A stretch of 64,000 bases of DNA. It comes from DUPQ01 sp041678685 (GTDB lineage Bacteria; Bacillota; Clostridia; DUPQ01). Location: contig JBAYNV010000002.1 of NCBI GenBank assembly GCA_041678685.1, positions 3,084 through 67,083 on the forward strand, given 5' to 3'. Positions 8,038 through 16,948 of this stretch are shown piece after piece (within the stretch, counting starts at the first letter, position 1; each line of letters starts with the position of its first letter). Under the pieces are notes generated by a model. It did no database searches. It was not told where the DNA came from and worked only from the letters and a program-made list of their open reading frames with translations. Both the position numbers and the translations under genes were made by a program.

Positions 8038-8410
8038 TAAAGTAGACGAACTGTGTGAATTGGTTGCAGATACAAAGCAATACAACGACTATCTCGAAGC
8101 AAATGTGAATCTTGAAACAGACGGGAAGGGTATCGATCTGATCAATGCGTTCAGCGAACTTCAGGAGGAATACATCAAAACATACCAGGAAAGCGACCAA
8201 AGCGCTATGAAGAGTATGGAGAATGTGCTCGAAGCCAGGCATAAAGAGCTAATGGAATACCCTGCTACCGGTGCCTATATCAGAGCAAAACAGGCTCTTG
8301 ATGAATTATTGAACAGCATAAATGACCGAATAATGCATAACCTTGAACTGGATTGCAATCATGATGATTGTGATTGCTGTTCGGATGAGTCCTGCAAAGA
8401 CTGCCACTAA
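8027..8410 (+). CDS. YlbF/YmcA-family protein with Cys-rich C-terminal tail
   Basis: 127 aa: a helical YlbF/YmcA-type domain (about 1-105) and a short tail with six cysteines at 110, 115, 117, 118, 123 and 126 plus His and Asp. In Bacillus, YmcA is encoded directly after miaB. With YlbF and YaaT it forms the RicAFT complex, which binds [4Fe-4S] clusters and affects RNase Y-dependent mRNA processing. The position here matches ymcA, while the Cys-rich tail resembles the cluster-binding end of YlbF. I therefore give the family rather than a gene symbol. Cluster binding is inference. It overlaps miaB by 11 nt and mutS by 1 nt, which indicates tight coupling. Confidence 0.82.
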   Translation: MIFDKVDELCELVADTKQYNDYLEANVNLETDGKGIDLINAFSELQEEYIKTYQESDQSAMKSMENVLEARHKELMEYPATGAYIRAKQALDELLNSINDRIMHNLELDCNHDDCDCCSDESCKDCH

Positions 8411-10980
8411 TGGATAATTTCACCCCCATGATGAAACAGTATCTTAAGATGAAGGAACAGTATAAAGACTGCATCCTTATGTTTCGTCTGGGGGATTTTT
8501 ATGAAATGTTTTTTGATGATGCGCTGACAGCGTCTCAGGAACTGGAAATAACGCTGACAGGAAGAAATTGCGGTCAGGACGACAGGGCTCCGATGTGCGG
8601 GGTCCCATACCATGCGATAGAACCATATGTAGCAAAACTAATAAAAAAAGGATACAAAGTCGCTATATGCGATCAATTGGAAGATCCCGCGCTTGCTAAA
8701 GGGATAGTGAAGAGGGATGTAACAAGGATAATAACACCGGGAACAGTTAATGAATATTCTCTCCTTGACGAAAAAGAGAATAACTATATCATGTCACTGT
8801 TCCAACGCGGAAATGTATATGCATTAGCCGTATGTGATGTGTCAACCGGAGCATTTTACAGCTGCCAGATCATATTCGGCAATACGATCACGAAACTCAT
8901 AAACGAAGTGGTTAAGTTTAAACCTAAGGAAATAATTGCTAATTTTGATGTGGAATTTATTAAACAGTATTTACGGACATACATATCCAATGTGGACAAG
9001 TCGGTATTTGATGTTCCTTTACCTGCAGATCTTAAGATATCAAGTAAAAATCAGATCAATGATTTTGATCTGTGGAGGAATGCCTCCTCGGCTTTGTATT
9101 CTTACCTGAAAGAAACAAGGAAAACAGATCTGAACCACATCACGTCCATTTCCGTATATGAAAGCGAACAGTATATGTCCTTGGATATTAACGCCAGACG
9201 GAGTCTTGAGCTGACAGAAAGCCTCAGGGATCAGAAACGATATGGATCTTTATTATGGGTTCTTGACAAGACATCTACTGGAATGGGATCAAGGCTTTTA
9301 AAGAAGTGGATAGAACAGCCGCTTACTGATATGGAAGACATCAATGCAAGGCTTGATGCTGTCGGCGAACTCAAGGATAAATATATAGTTCGTCAGGAAC
9401 TTATGGAGCTTTTGAAAGGTGTTTATGATATAGAGCGTCTCGTATCCAAGACCGTTATGCAGAATGCAAACGGAAGAGATCTGCTGGCTTTAAAGAATTC
9501 TATTGGTAAATTACCCTTTATTAAAAAGATAACAGTTTTATTAGTATACGGATTAAACAGAGCTATAGATGATAATGTGATATGTTTCAATGAGTTATAT
9601 GACCTTATAGATAATTCTATCAATGATGATTGCCCCATTATCATGAAAGACGGAGACATAATAAAACCAGGTTTTGATGCTGAAGTTGATGATCTTCGGA
9701 AAGCAGCCCATGGGGGCAAAAACTGGCTTATGGAGTTCGAGGAAAAGGAAAAGACAAGAACGGGAATTAAGAAACTGAAGGTATCATATAACAAAGTCTT
9801 CGGATATTATATCGAAGTCACTAACAGTTATCATGACCTTATACCCAGCGACTACATAAGAAAACAGACGCTTGTGAATAATGAAAGATATATCACGCCT
9901 GAACTTAAAAACATGGAAGAAACGATATTAGGTGCTCAAGAGAGGCTTGTCAGGCGGGAATATGAAATATTCTGCAGTATAAGGAATACGGTGGCTTCGA
10001 AAGCTGAAGCGCTATTAAATACCGCATATCACATATCTTTATTAGATGTTATCATGAGCCTTGCTGAAGTTGCTGACAGATATAAATATGTGCGTCCGGA
10101 TGTGCAGAAAGACGATTTGATCGATATAAAAGACGGAAGACATCCGGTTGTCGAAAGAATGCCCAACTGTCCGGAATTCATTCCAAATGACCTGTATATA
10201 AACAACAGCTCTGACAGGACCCTTATCATTACCGGGCCGAATATGGCAGGAAAGAGCACTTATATGAGGCAGGCGGCTCTTATAACCATTATGGCGCAGA
10301 TAGGATCATATGTACCTGCAAAGAGCGCAAGGATAGGTATTGCGGATAAAGTCTTCACAAGGATCGGAGCTTCAGATGATCTGTCGGGAGGCAAGAGCAC
10401 ATTCATGCTTGAAATGAGTGAGCTTGCATACATACTTGAAAATGCGACAGGACGTTCTTTACTCATACTAGATGAAATAGGGAGAGGGACAAGCACATAC
10501 GATGGCTTGTCGATCGCATGGGCAGTGATAGAGTATCTTAACGAAAAAAGGTTCTGCAGAACACTGTTTTCCACTCACTACCATGAACTGACCGCTCTGG
10601 AAGATAAACTTGCAGGCGTTAAGAATTACTATATCACCGCAATAAAGAAGGAAAAAGACATAGTGTTTTTAAGAAAAGTCCAAAAGGGCGCTGCAAAGGA
10701 AAGCTATGGGATCGAAGTGGCAAGGCTTGCAGGGATACCTGAGGAAATGGTAGTGCGGGCAGGAGAATTCCTGGCTGAGCTGGATAAGAGCGAAACGAAG
10801 AAAAGGAAGATAAAGGATACCGATTCATACATGGAAGGTCAAGTTGGAATAATGGAATTCAATGCCCACGAAAAAGTACATGACGATATCGTAGATATCC
10901 TTAACGCATGCGATATACAGAAAATGACTCCATTGGAAGCATTGAATAAATTATACGAAATTAAGAGCAAAATCGGGTGA
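8410..10980 (+). CDS. mutS: DNA mismatch repair protein MutS
   Basis: Mismatch-recognition ATPase. 856 aa, full length. The mismatch-wedge motif is in GDFYEMF (Phe30-Tyr-Glu32). The connector, lever and clamp domains follow. The ATPase domain has Walker A GPNMAGKST (about 607-615), Walker B with LLILDEIGRGTS, and the STHYHEL signature. The last ~90 residues include the helix-turn-helix dimerisation region. The ATG overlaps the preceding stop (TAATG) and its own stop overlaps the GTG of mutL, so stoichiometric synthesis by coupling is likely. Confidence 0.98.
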   Translation: MDNFTPMMKQYLKMKEQYKDCILMFRLGDFYEMFFDDALTASQELEITLTGRNCGQDDRAPMCGVPYHAIEPYVAKLIKKGYKVAICDQLEDPALAKGIVKRDVTRIITPGTVNEYSLLDEKENNYIMSLFQRGNVYALAVCDVSTGAFYSCQIIFGNTITKLINEVVKFKPKEIIANFDVEFIKQYLRTYISNVDKSVFDVPLPADLKISSKNQINDFDLWRNASSALYSYLKETRKTDLNHITSISVYESEQYMSLDINARRSLELTESLRDQKRYGSLLWVLDKTSTGMGSRLLKKWIEQPLTDMEDINARLDAVGELKDKYIVRQELMELLKGVYDIERLVSKTVMQNANGRDLLALKNSIGKLPFIKKITVLLVYGLNRAIDDNVICFNELYDLIDNSINDDCPIIMKDGDIIKPGFDAEVDDLRKAAHGGKNWLMEFEEKEKTRTGIKKLKVSYNKVFGYYIEVTNSYHDLIPSDYIRKQTLVNNERYITPELKNMEETILGAQERLVRREYEIFCSIRNTVASKAEALLNTAYHISLLDVIMSLAEVADRYKYVRPDVQKDDLIDIKDGRHPVVERMPNCPEFIPNDLYINNSSDRTLIITGPNMAGKSTYMRQAALITIMAQIGSYVPAKSARIGIADKVFTRIGASDDLSGGKSTFMLEMSELAYILENATGRSLLILDEIGRGTSTYDGLSIAWAVIEYLNEKRFCRTLFSTHYHELTALEDKLAGVKNYYITAIKKEKDIVFLRKVQKGAAKESYGIEVARLAGIPEEMVVRAGEFLAELDKSETKKRKIKDTDSYMEGQVGIMEFNAHEKVHDDIVDILNACDIQKMTPLEALNKLYEIKSKIG

Positions 10981-12779
10981 ATGATCAAATGGATAACAGA
11001 ATACTGATACTTGATGAATTTACGGCGAATCAGATAGCTGCAGGCGAGGTCGTTGAAAGACCTTCGTCAGTTTTAAAGGAGCTGATGGAGAACTCCGTAG
11101 ATGCGGGTGCGGGTAGAATCGACATCACAATCAAAAGCGGAGGGATAGAATACATCAAAGTATCTGATAACGGATATGGTATTGACAAGGATGATATCGC
11201 TATGGCGTTTGAAAGGCACGGTACAAGTAAAATAAAATGCATAACTGATCTTAACAGTATTTCAACAATGGGTTTCAGAGGCGAAGCCCTGCCAAGCATC
11301 GCATCAGTATCAAAGGTAACGGTCACAACAAAAACTGAAAAAGCAAAATATGCCGTTAAAGCGGTTTTTGAAGGCGGGGATCTCATAAGCAGCAACGAGG
11401 CTCCAAGAGCAACTGGAACGACCGTTGAAGTACGTAATCTTTTCTACAATACTCCTGCAAGATACAAATTCTTAAAAGGTGACACTTCAGAAGCGAGATA
11501 CTGTCTGGATATAGTGCTCCGTCTTGCACTGGCAAACAACAAAGTTGCGTTTTCCTTTGTATCCAACGGCCAGGAAATGCTTGATACAAAAGGTGACGGT
11601 GAGCTTATAAACACCATCTACAGTATATACGGAAGGGATATAGCAAAGGAGCTTCTGCGTGTTGAGTATGTCAGTTCAGATATACAGGTAAAAGGTTATA
11701 TCGGAAAACCTTTCGCAGCAAGAGGGAACAGACAGCATCAGAATCTCTTCATAAACGGAAGATATGTGAAATATCCGGAGTTGAATGTAGCAATTGAACG
11801 GGCTTATGAAACAATGATCATGAAAGGTAAGTTCCCGTTTTATGTTCTGGATATAAAAGTAAAAAGCGAATTGCTTGATGTCAATATCCATCCTGCAAAA
11901 ACGGAAATAAAGATATCAAACATAAACGAAGTTTTCAAGCAGCTCAACTACATAGTAAAAAACACACTTGATGAGAATCAGGATGTATTCGAACTGAGTG
12001 CTGTCAAACCCACATATGTCCAGCCTTCAGAAGTGAAAGATGACAGGGTAAAGATACAGTTTGACGATAAATATGCTGCAAATGAGAAGACAGAAAGCTA
12101 TAAACCCGATCAGATAAAAGATCAGAGTAAAGATGTAGTTGTAAATACATGTGTCGGATCGTATATAAAGCCCTCGGAAAGTACACCGATAAAAATAGAT
12201 GAGATAAGGATCGATGAGCCATATAAGATAATAGGGCAGATATTCAATACCTACATATTCGTGGATAAATTTGAGTATGTATATATAATTGACCAGCATG
12301 CAGCACATGAAAAAATGAATTATGAAATGCTGAAAAAACAGTTTGACAGCAGCAGTATCATTTCGCAGCAGCTTATGGTACCGGAGCAGGTTGTCCTTAC
12401 AAGGCTGGAATTCGACTATATTGAGGAGAATAAAGAATTGATCAGGAATATAGGATTTGACTTCAGTGTGTTTTCAGCAAACTCGATAATAGTAAGAGAG
12501 ATCCCTGTACCATTGATCGACTGCAATATTACCGATGCATTCAAATCCATGATAGATGATATGATGTCGGATAAAAAAGACAGGATATATACAGCTTTAT
12601 ACAGTATAGCGTGTAAAGCATCAGTAAAAGCAAACAAAGAACTGGATAAAGAGCAGATGGAATATATATATAAAGGACTTATTGAACTTGATAATCCATT
12701 CACATGCCCTCACGGAAGACCTACAATGATTAAATTAACAAGATATGAATTTGACAAAATGTTCAAAAGAGTAGTGTAA
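10977..12779 (+). CDS. mutL: DNA mismatch repair protein MutL, endonuclease type
   Basis: Links MutS to downstream repair and nicks DNA. 600 aa. N-terminal GHKL ATPase: MENSVDAGA, DNGYGID and GFRGEALPSI. The C-terminal domain carries the metal-dependent endonuclease motif DQHAAHEKMNYE (from about 439) and CPHGRP near the end. It therefore belongs to the nicking MutL class found in bacteria without MutH. Either GTG 10977 (4-nt GTGA overlap with mutS) or ATG 10989 could start it. The family N-terminus fits both, and I keep GTG because of the coupling. Confidence 0.97.
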   Translation: MNDQMDNRILILDEFTANQIAAGEVVERPSSVLKELMENSVDAGAGRIDITIKSGGIEYIKVSDNGYGIDKDDIAMAFERHGTSKIKCITDLNSISTMGFRGEALPSIASVSKVTVTTKTEKAKYAVKAVFEGGDLISSNEAPRATGTTVEVRNLFYNTPARYKFLKGDTSEARYCLDIVLRLALANNKVAFSFVSNGQEMLDTKGDGELINTIYSIYGRDIAKELLRVEYVSSDIQVKGYIGKPFAARGNRQHQNLFINGRYVKYPELNVAIERAYETMIMKGKFPFYVLDIKVKSELLDVNIHPAKTEIKISNINEVFKQLNYIVKNTLDENQDVFELSAVKPTYVQPSEVKDDRVKIQFDDKYAANEKTESYKPDQIKDQSKDVVVNTCVGSYIKPSESTPIKIDEIRIDEPYKIIGQIFNTYIFVDKFEYVYIIDQHAAHEKMNYEMLKKQFDSSSIISQQLMVPEQVVLTRLEFDYIEENKELIRNIGFDFSVFSANSIIVREIPVPLIDCNITDAFKSMIDDMMSDKKDRIYTALYSIACKASVKANKELDKEQMEYIYKGLIELDNPFTCPHGRPTMIKLTRYEFDKMFKRVV

Positions 12780-13696
12780 TGAAAAAAGTATTGGTCATCG
12801 CAGGACCTACAGCTTCAGGAAAATCAGATATGGCACTGGAAGTGTGCAAAAGATGCAACGGGGAAATAGTTTCCGCTGATTCTATGCAGGTATACAGAGG
12901 AATGGATATAGGAACTGCAAAACCAAAGAAAGATGATATGATGAGCGTATCACATCATATGATAGATATATGCGATCCATCTGAGGATTATTCTGTTGCA
13001 CAATACTGTATATCCGCAAAAATGGCTATAAACGATATTTTATACAGAGAAAAACTTCCTGTTGTGACGGGAGGTACCGGTCTGTATATCGATTCACTGG
13101 TTCTTGGGATCACATACCGCAAAGAGCAGGAAGATAAAAGAGGCATGTATGAGGAATATCTTGAAATAAACGGGAAAGAAGCCTTATATGGGTTACTGAA
13201 AAAGAGAGATGAAGCTGCAGCTGCATCCACACATATGAACAACACTAAAAGAGTGATACGTTATCTGGAGATACTTGAAAAGTATGATGGTCCTCTATCT
13301 GAATACAAAAAAGAAGCGTTGTCAAAAGAACCGGGATACGATTACAGGATAATAATTCTGGATCCGGACAGGGAATACCTTTATGACCGGGTAAACACAA
13401 GAGTGGATATGATGCTTCATGAAGGGCTTGTTGATGAAGTAAAAGAGCTTTTACATGATAAAGACATAAGGGATTCGAATGCAATGCAGGCGATCGGTTA
13501 CAAGGAAGTGATCGGATATCTAAACGGGAATATGACATATGATGAGATGGAAGAGCTTATAAAAAAGAATACACGTAATTATGCAAAGCGACAGGTGACA
13601 TGGTTCAGACGGTATAAGAACGCTACATGCATAAAAATAACGGATAAGACAGAGAAATCAATTATCCTTGACGCTGTCATGAATGCAATTATCTAG
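12779..13696 (+). CDS. miaA: tRNA dimethylallyltransferase MiaA
   Basis: Transfers dimethylallyl from DMAPP to N6 of A37 in tRNAs. This supplies the substrate for MiaB, encoded upstream in the same cluster. 305 aa. P-loop AGPTASGKS at residues 8-16, DSMQVYRGMDIGTAKP, HHMID, and TGGTGLY for substrate binding. The ATG overlaps the mutL stop by 1 nt. The 3' end overlaps the convergent lexA gene by 4 nt over a CTAG palindrome that supplies both stop codons, so no separate terminator fits between them. Confidence 0.96.
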   Translation: MKKVLVIAGPTASGKSDMALEVCKRCNGEIVSADSMQVYRGMDIGTAKPKKDDMMSVSHHMIDICDPSEDYSVAQYCISAKMAINDILYREKLPVVTGGTGLYIDSLVLGITYRKEQEDKRGMYEEYLEINGKEALYGLLKKRDEAAAASTHMNNTKRVIRYLEILEKYDGPLSEYKKEALSKEPGYDYRIIILDPDREYLYDRVNTRVDMMLHEGLVDEVKELLHDKDIRDSNAMQAIGYKEVIGYLNGNMTYDEMEELIKKNTRNYAKRQVTWFRRYKNATCIKITDKTEKSIILDAVMNAII

Positions 13697-14298
13697 TTGA
13701 GAAATCTGAATACCCCGAAAACTTTCCCCAGTATCTTGATATCCTTATAAATATATATGGGATCATATGACGGATTCTGAGGCTGCAGGCGTATGCGGTC
13801 TTTTTCCCTGTAAAATGTTTTTACCGTCGTTTCATTATCTATCAGAGCAACTACGATGTCTCCATCGTATGCAACTTCCTGTTTCTTTACAAGTATCATG
13901 TCACCGTTATAAATACCTGCATCGATCATGCTGTCTCCCTTTATTTTAAGCATGAATGTGATCCCGCTCTTCAAGTATGATTCAGGAACAGGGAAGTGTT
14001 CCACTATATTTTCCACTGCCAGTATCGGAGTCCCTGCAGCGACATTTCCTATTACAGGTACTTCAACGACAGGTACTGCTTCCTGCTTTAAAAGAGTGAG
14101 TGACCGGGATATCGAATCGTTCTTGTCTATATATCCGAGGCTGCGCAGTTTCTTTATATATGAATGTGCCGTAGATGTGGAAGGGATGTTAAGATCCTTG
14201 CATATATCCCTCACAGAAGGAGCGTACCCTTTTTCCCTTATGAAATCCCTGATGTATTCGTAAGTCTGTTCTTCTCTGATGGATAAATAGTCTTTCAT
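13693..14298 (-). CDS. lexA: SOS-response repressor LexA
   Basis: Represses SOS genes and self-cleaves when RecA filaments form. 201 aa. N-terminal winged helix-turn-helix (about 1-70). The cleavage site is Ala88-Gly89 in NVAAGTP. The catalytic dyad is Ser123 in GDSMID and Lys160 in ETTVKTF. All residues for autoproteolysis are present, so it is a functional LexA rather than a phage-type repressor relative. The start has GGGAGG 8 nt upstream. It lies next to the mutS-mutL-miaA cluster and divergent from ackA. A LexA-box candidate overlaps its own -35. Confidence 0.96.
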   Translation of the reverse strand: MKDYLSIREEQTYEYIRDFIREKGYAPSVRDICKDLNIPSTSTAHSYIKKLRSLGYIDKNDSISRSLTLLKQEAVPVVEVPVIGNVAAGTPILAVENIVEHFPVPESYLKSGITFMLKIKGDSMIDAGIYNGDMILVKKQEVAYDGDIVVALIDNETTVKTFYREKDRIRLQPQNPSYDPIYIYKDIKILGKVFGVFRFLN

Positions 14299-14330
14299 AT
14301 AAATCGCCTCCCTACATTATTAATATACAA

Positions 14331-14359
14331 ATTATAACATAAGCAAAAGTTCGTGTAAA
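14331..14359 (-). promoter_or_regulatory. lexA promoter
   Basis: On the minus strand: -35 TTTACA (14354-14359), a 17-bp spacer, and -10 TATAAT (14331-14336) preceded by TGT, an extended -10. This is a strong sigma-A-type promoter about 33 nt from the lexA start codon. Confidence 0.85.
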
Positions 14360-14369
14360 CAAATGTTTT
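14356..14369. promoter_or_regulatory. LexA-box candidate at lexA
   Basis: TAAACAAATGTTTT matches 11 of 14 positions of the Gram-positive consensus CGAACRNRYGTTYC, with intact AAC-N4-GTT arms. It overlaps the lexA -35, so LexA binding would block its own promoter. The match is seen in the sequence. Regulation is inference. Confidence 0.65.
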
Positions 14370-14388
14370 TATCCGCGAAACGCATTAC

Positions 14389-14417
14389 TTGTAATTCCTA
14401 TATGCCGATGGTATAAT
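14389..14417 (+). promoter_or_regulatory. ackA promoter
   Basis: -35 TTGTAA (14389-14394), 17-bp spacer, -10 TATAAT (14412-14417) with a TGg extension, 27 nt before the ackA start. Confidence 0.8.
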
Positions 14418-14444
14418 TTTTGTAAAATCGAAAGGATCTGATTT

Positions 14445-15710
14445 ATGTATAGAACCATATTATCTTTGAATTGCGGCAGTTCGTCTTTGAAATATAACAT
14501 ATTCAAATTGAATGACGACATGACAGTAAAGCCTGTGCTGAACGGTATAGCTGAGGAAATCGGTAACATCAAAAGAAGCACCATGAAATATACTTTGAAT
14601 GGGATAAAAGAAAAATATTCCATATCTTTTGAGACCCACGAAGATGCTCTTACCGAAATGTTCGAGATATTCAAGAAAAACGGAATCGAGAAGGAAAGTA
14701 TCGTTGCTGTTGGCCATAGGATAGTACATGGAGGACCTATTTATGCTAAGTCCGCTTTGATAAATGAAGATATAAAAAAGCAGATAAAAAGCCTGTTCTC
14801 AGTAGCGCCTCTGCATAACCCGCAGAACTATATAGGCATCGAGGTCACTGAAAAGTTATTGCCAGGCATTCCTAATGTAGCGGTATTTGACACTGCATTC
14901 CACAGCACGATGGGCTATGAGGCTTACAGATATGCGATACCTGAAAAGTGGTATAAGGAATATCTTGTGAGAAGATACGGTTTCCACGGAACGAGCCATC
15001 TTTATGTTTCAAGGAGAGCTTCAGTACTGTGTAAGACGCCATATAACGAATTTACATGCATCACATGTCATCTGGGAAACGGTTCAAGCATAACAAAGGT
15101 CGAAAATGGACAGAGCAGGGATACATCGATGGGTTTCACTCCTCTTGAAGGAGTCATAATTGGTACAAGATGCGGTGATCTGGATCCTGCGATAATCTGC
15201 CATGTGGCAAACAAATACATGGAAGAGGGCATGGAAAAAGGTGATGCTTATGAGAAAGTCACCAGGATGCTTAACAAGGATTGCGGCTTAAAAGGATTGG
15301 CAGGAACAAACCTTATGCAGGATATCAGACTGAAAGCTATCGACGGTGATATTGAAAGTCAGCATATTATAGATATTTACTGTTACAGGATAGCGAAATA
15401 TATAGGTGAATACGCATGTACAACTGACAACTTGAAAGCTATCGTGTTTACAGCCGGCATCGGTGAAAATGAATGGTTCGTACGCCAGAGGGTCCTGCAG
15501 ATGCTAAAAGCATTCAAATTCGAAGTATATAATGATAAGAACATGATCAGAGGAGAGGAAGTAATATTCGGAAAGGGTAGCTTTGCCGGGAATGAGGTCG
15601 TTGCAATGGTCATACCTACCGATGAAGAGCAAGTCATTGCATATGATACTCTGAGTATCGGCTATCTTGGCGAAAGCGCTCCGATTGTGTACCCATTTGA
15701 AAAACAGTGA
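14445..15710 (+). CDS. ackA: acetate kinase
   Basis: Interconverts acetyl phosphate and acetate with ATP formation, a main energy-yielding step of clostridial fermentation. 421 aa, slightly longer than usual. Motifs: N-terminal LNCGSSSLKY phosphate-binding loop, GHRIVHGG, FDTAFHSTM, YGFHGTSHLYV, and the acetate and sugar kinase motif HLGNGSS. No phosphotransacetylase gene is in the window, so pta must be elsewhere. The gene has its own promoter. The ATG follows AAAGGA. The stop TGA overlaps an ATG of the following cca region. Confidence 0.96.
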   Translation: MYRTILSLNCGSSSLKYNIFKLNDDMTVKPVLNGIAEEIGNIKRSTMKYTLNGIKEKYSISFETHEDALTEMFEIFKKNGIEKESIVAVGHRIVHGGPIYAKSALINEDIKKQIKSLFSVAPLHNPQNYIGIEVTEKLLPGIPNVAVFDTAFHSTMGYEAYRYAIPEKWYKEYLVRRYGFHGTSHLYVSRRASVLCKTPYNEFTCITCHLGNGSSITKVENGQSRDTSMGFTPLEGVIIGTRCGDLDPAIICHVANKYMEEGMEKGDAYEKVTRMLNKDCGLKGLAGTNLMQDIRLKAIDGDIESQHIIDIYCYRIAKYIGEYACTTDNLKAIVFTAGIGENEWFVRQRVLQMLKAFKFEVYNDKNMIRGEEVIFGKGSFAGNEVVAMVIPTDEEQVIAYDTLSIGYLGESAPIVYPFEKQ

Positions 15711-16866
15711 TGTTAAAAAAGGATTTTCCTCATATTTTTCAGATCATATAAATGTAATAGATAAAATACATTCAAAAGGTTTTGAGGCATATTTTGTAGG
15801 CGGATGCGTGAGGGATGCCTTGTCTGATAAAGCACCGTATGATTTCGATGTGACAACAAATGCAAAACCTGATGATATAAAAAAGATATTTGAAAAAGTG
15901 AGCGATACCGGCGTGAGATTCGGCACGGTTTCAGTCACTGAGAACAGTACAGTATATGAAATAACCACCTATAGGATAGAAGAAGGTTACAGTGACAGAA
16001 GGACCCCCGATAAAGTCACATATACGGATAAGCTTTATGAGGATCTGAAAAGACGTGATTTTACGGTAAATGCAATGGCATATGACGGTCATTCATGCAT
16101 CATCGATTATTTCAACGGTATGGATGACTTGCGCAGCAGGATAATAAGGACAGTCGGAGATCCGGACATACGTTTCGCAGAGGATGCTTTAAGAATACTC
16201 AGAGCTATAAGATTTGCCGTTACATTGAAATATAAGATAGAAGAGAGAACGAAAGCTTCTATCGTTAAAAATGCGGGATCACTGTCATGTATTTCAAGGG
16301 AAAGGATATACGGTGAGATAAGCAGGATCATAAAAGCCGGTGAAAACCTGGATATTCTTTATGCAAACGATATAGCAGGATATGTGTTCATATATCCGAA
16401 ACTTGTGAACAGGCAGATACTGGAAAGTGAGGAGTATATATGCAGGCTGGCGTCAGTATTTTACAACTATCCTGATATATCGGGCGTAAAAGAAGAGCTC
16501 GTTAACTTTAGAACGGATAACAGGACGATCAAAGCGGTGACAGATATAATAAGTAACAGAGATATGAGCAGTTTCGATGAGTATGATATCAGAAAGCTCA
16601 TTACCGAAATCGGCGTAATTAATACAAAATATCTTCTGACATTCAAAAACGCAGGTTTGGATACATATGAGGTGATAACAGCGGGCAGGTTTTTAAGAAG
16701 TGAAAATGATCTTACCATCAACGGGTATGACATAATGGATATCGGATACAGCAGTAATGAGATCAAAAAGATAAAAGCGTTTCTGCTTGAAGAGGTGCTC
16801 CATGATCCGACGTTGAATAAAAAAGATATACTGCTAAAAAAACTGAAACAAAAAAGGGACATCTGA
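15697..16866 (+). CDS. cca: CCA-adding tRNA nucleotidyltransferase, start site anomalous
   Basis: Adds or repairs the 3' CCA of tRNA. Class II polymerase-beta-type head with YFVGGCVRDAL and the catalytic DFDV pair, then RRDFTVNAMA, FAEDALRILRA and a helical C-terminus. There is no HD domain. The start is odd. The only natural-looking ATG (15710, overlapping the ackA stop) reads ATG TTA AAA AAG and is one nt out of frame with the enzyme. A -1 slip on A AAA AAG would join it and give the expected N-terminus MLKKGFSS. In-frame alternatives are TTG codons at 15667, 15685 or 15697, all inside ackA and without a Shine-Dalgarno site. The coordinates use TTG 15697 as a placeholder. See the finding. 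Confidence 0.9.
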   Translation: MKNSDVKKGFSSYFSDHINVIDKIHSKGFEAYFVGGCVRDALSDKAPYDFDVTTNAKPDDIKKIFEKVSDTGVRFGTVSVTENSTVYEITTYRIEEGYSDRRTPDKVTYTDKLYEDLKRRDFTVNAMAYDGHSCIIDYFNGMDDLRSRIIRTVGDPDIRFAEDALRILRAIRFAVTLKYKIEERTKASIVKNAGSLSCISRERIYGEISRIIKAGENLDILYANDIAGYVFIYPKLVNRQILESEEYICRLASVFYNYPDISGVKEELVNFRTDNRTIKAVTDIISNRDMSSFDEYDIRKLITEIGVINTKYLLTFKNAGLDTYEVITAGRFLRSENDLTINGYDIMDIGYSSNEIKKIKAFLLEEVLHDPTLNKKDILLKKLKQKRDI

Positions 16867-16885
16867 GTACACAAATATAAACTGA

Positions 16886-16914
16886 TTGTAATGAAATAGT
16901 TAATAATATATAAT
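16886..16914 (+). promoter_or_regulatory. lepA promoter
   Basis: -35 TTGTAA (16886-16891), exactly 17 bp, -10 TATAAT (16909-16914), 34 nt before the lepA TTG start. It uses the same -35 sequence as the ackA promoter. Confidence 0.75.
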
Positions 16915-16948
16915 TTTCATCAGTAAAAGAATGATGTGGTGAACAGGT

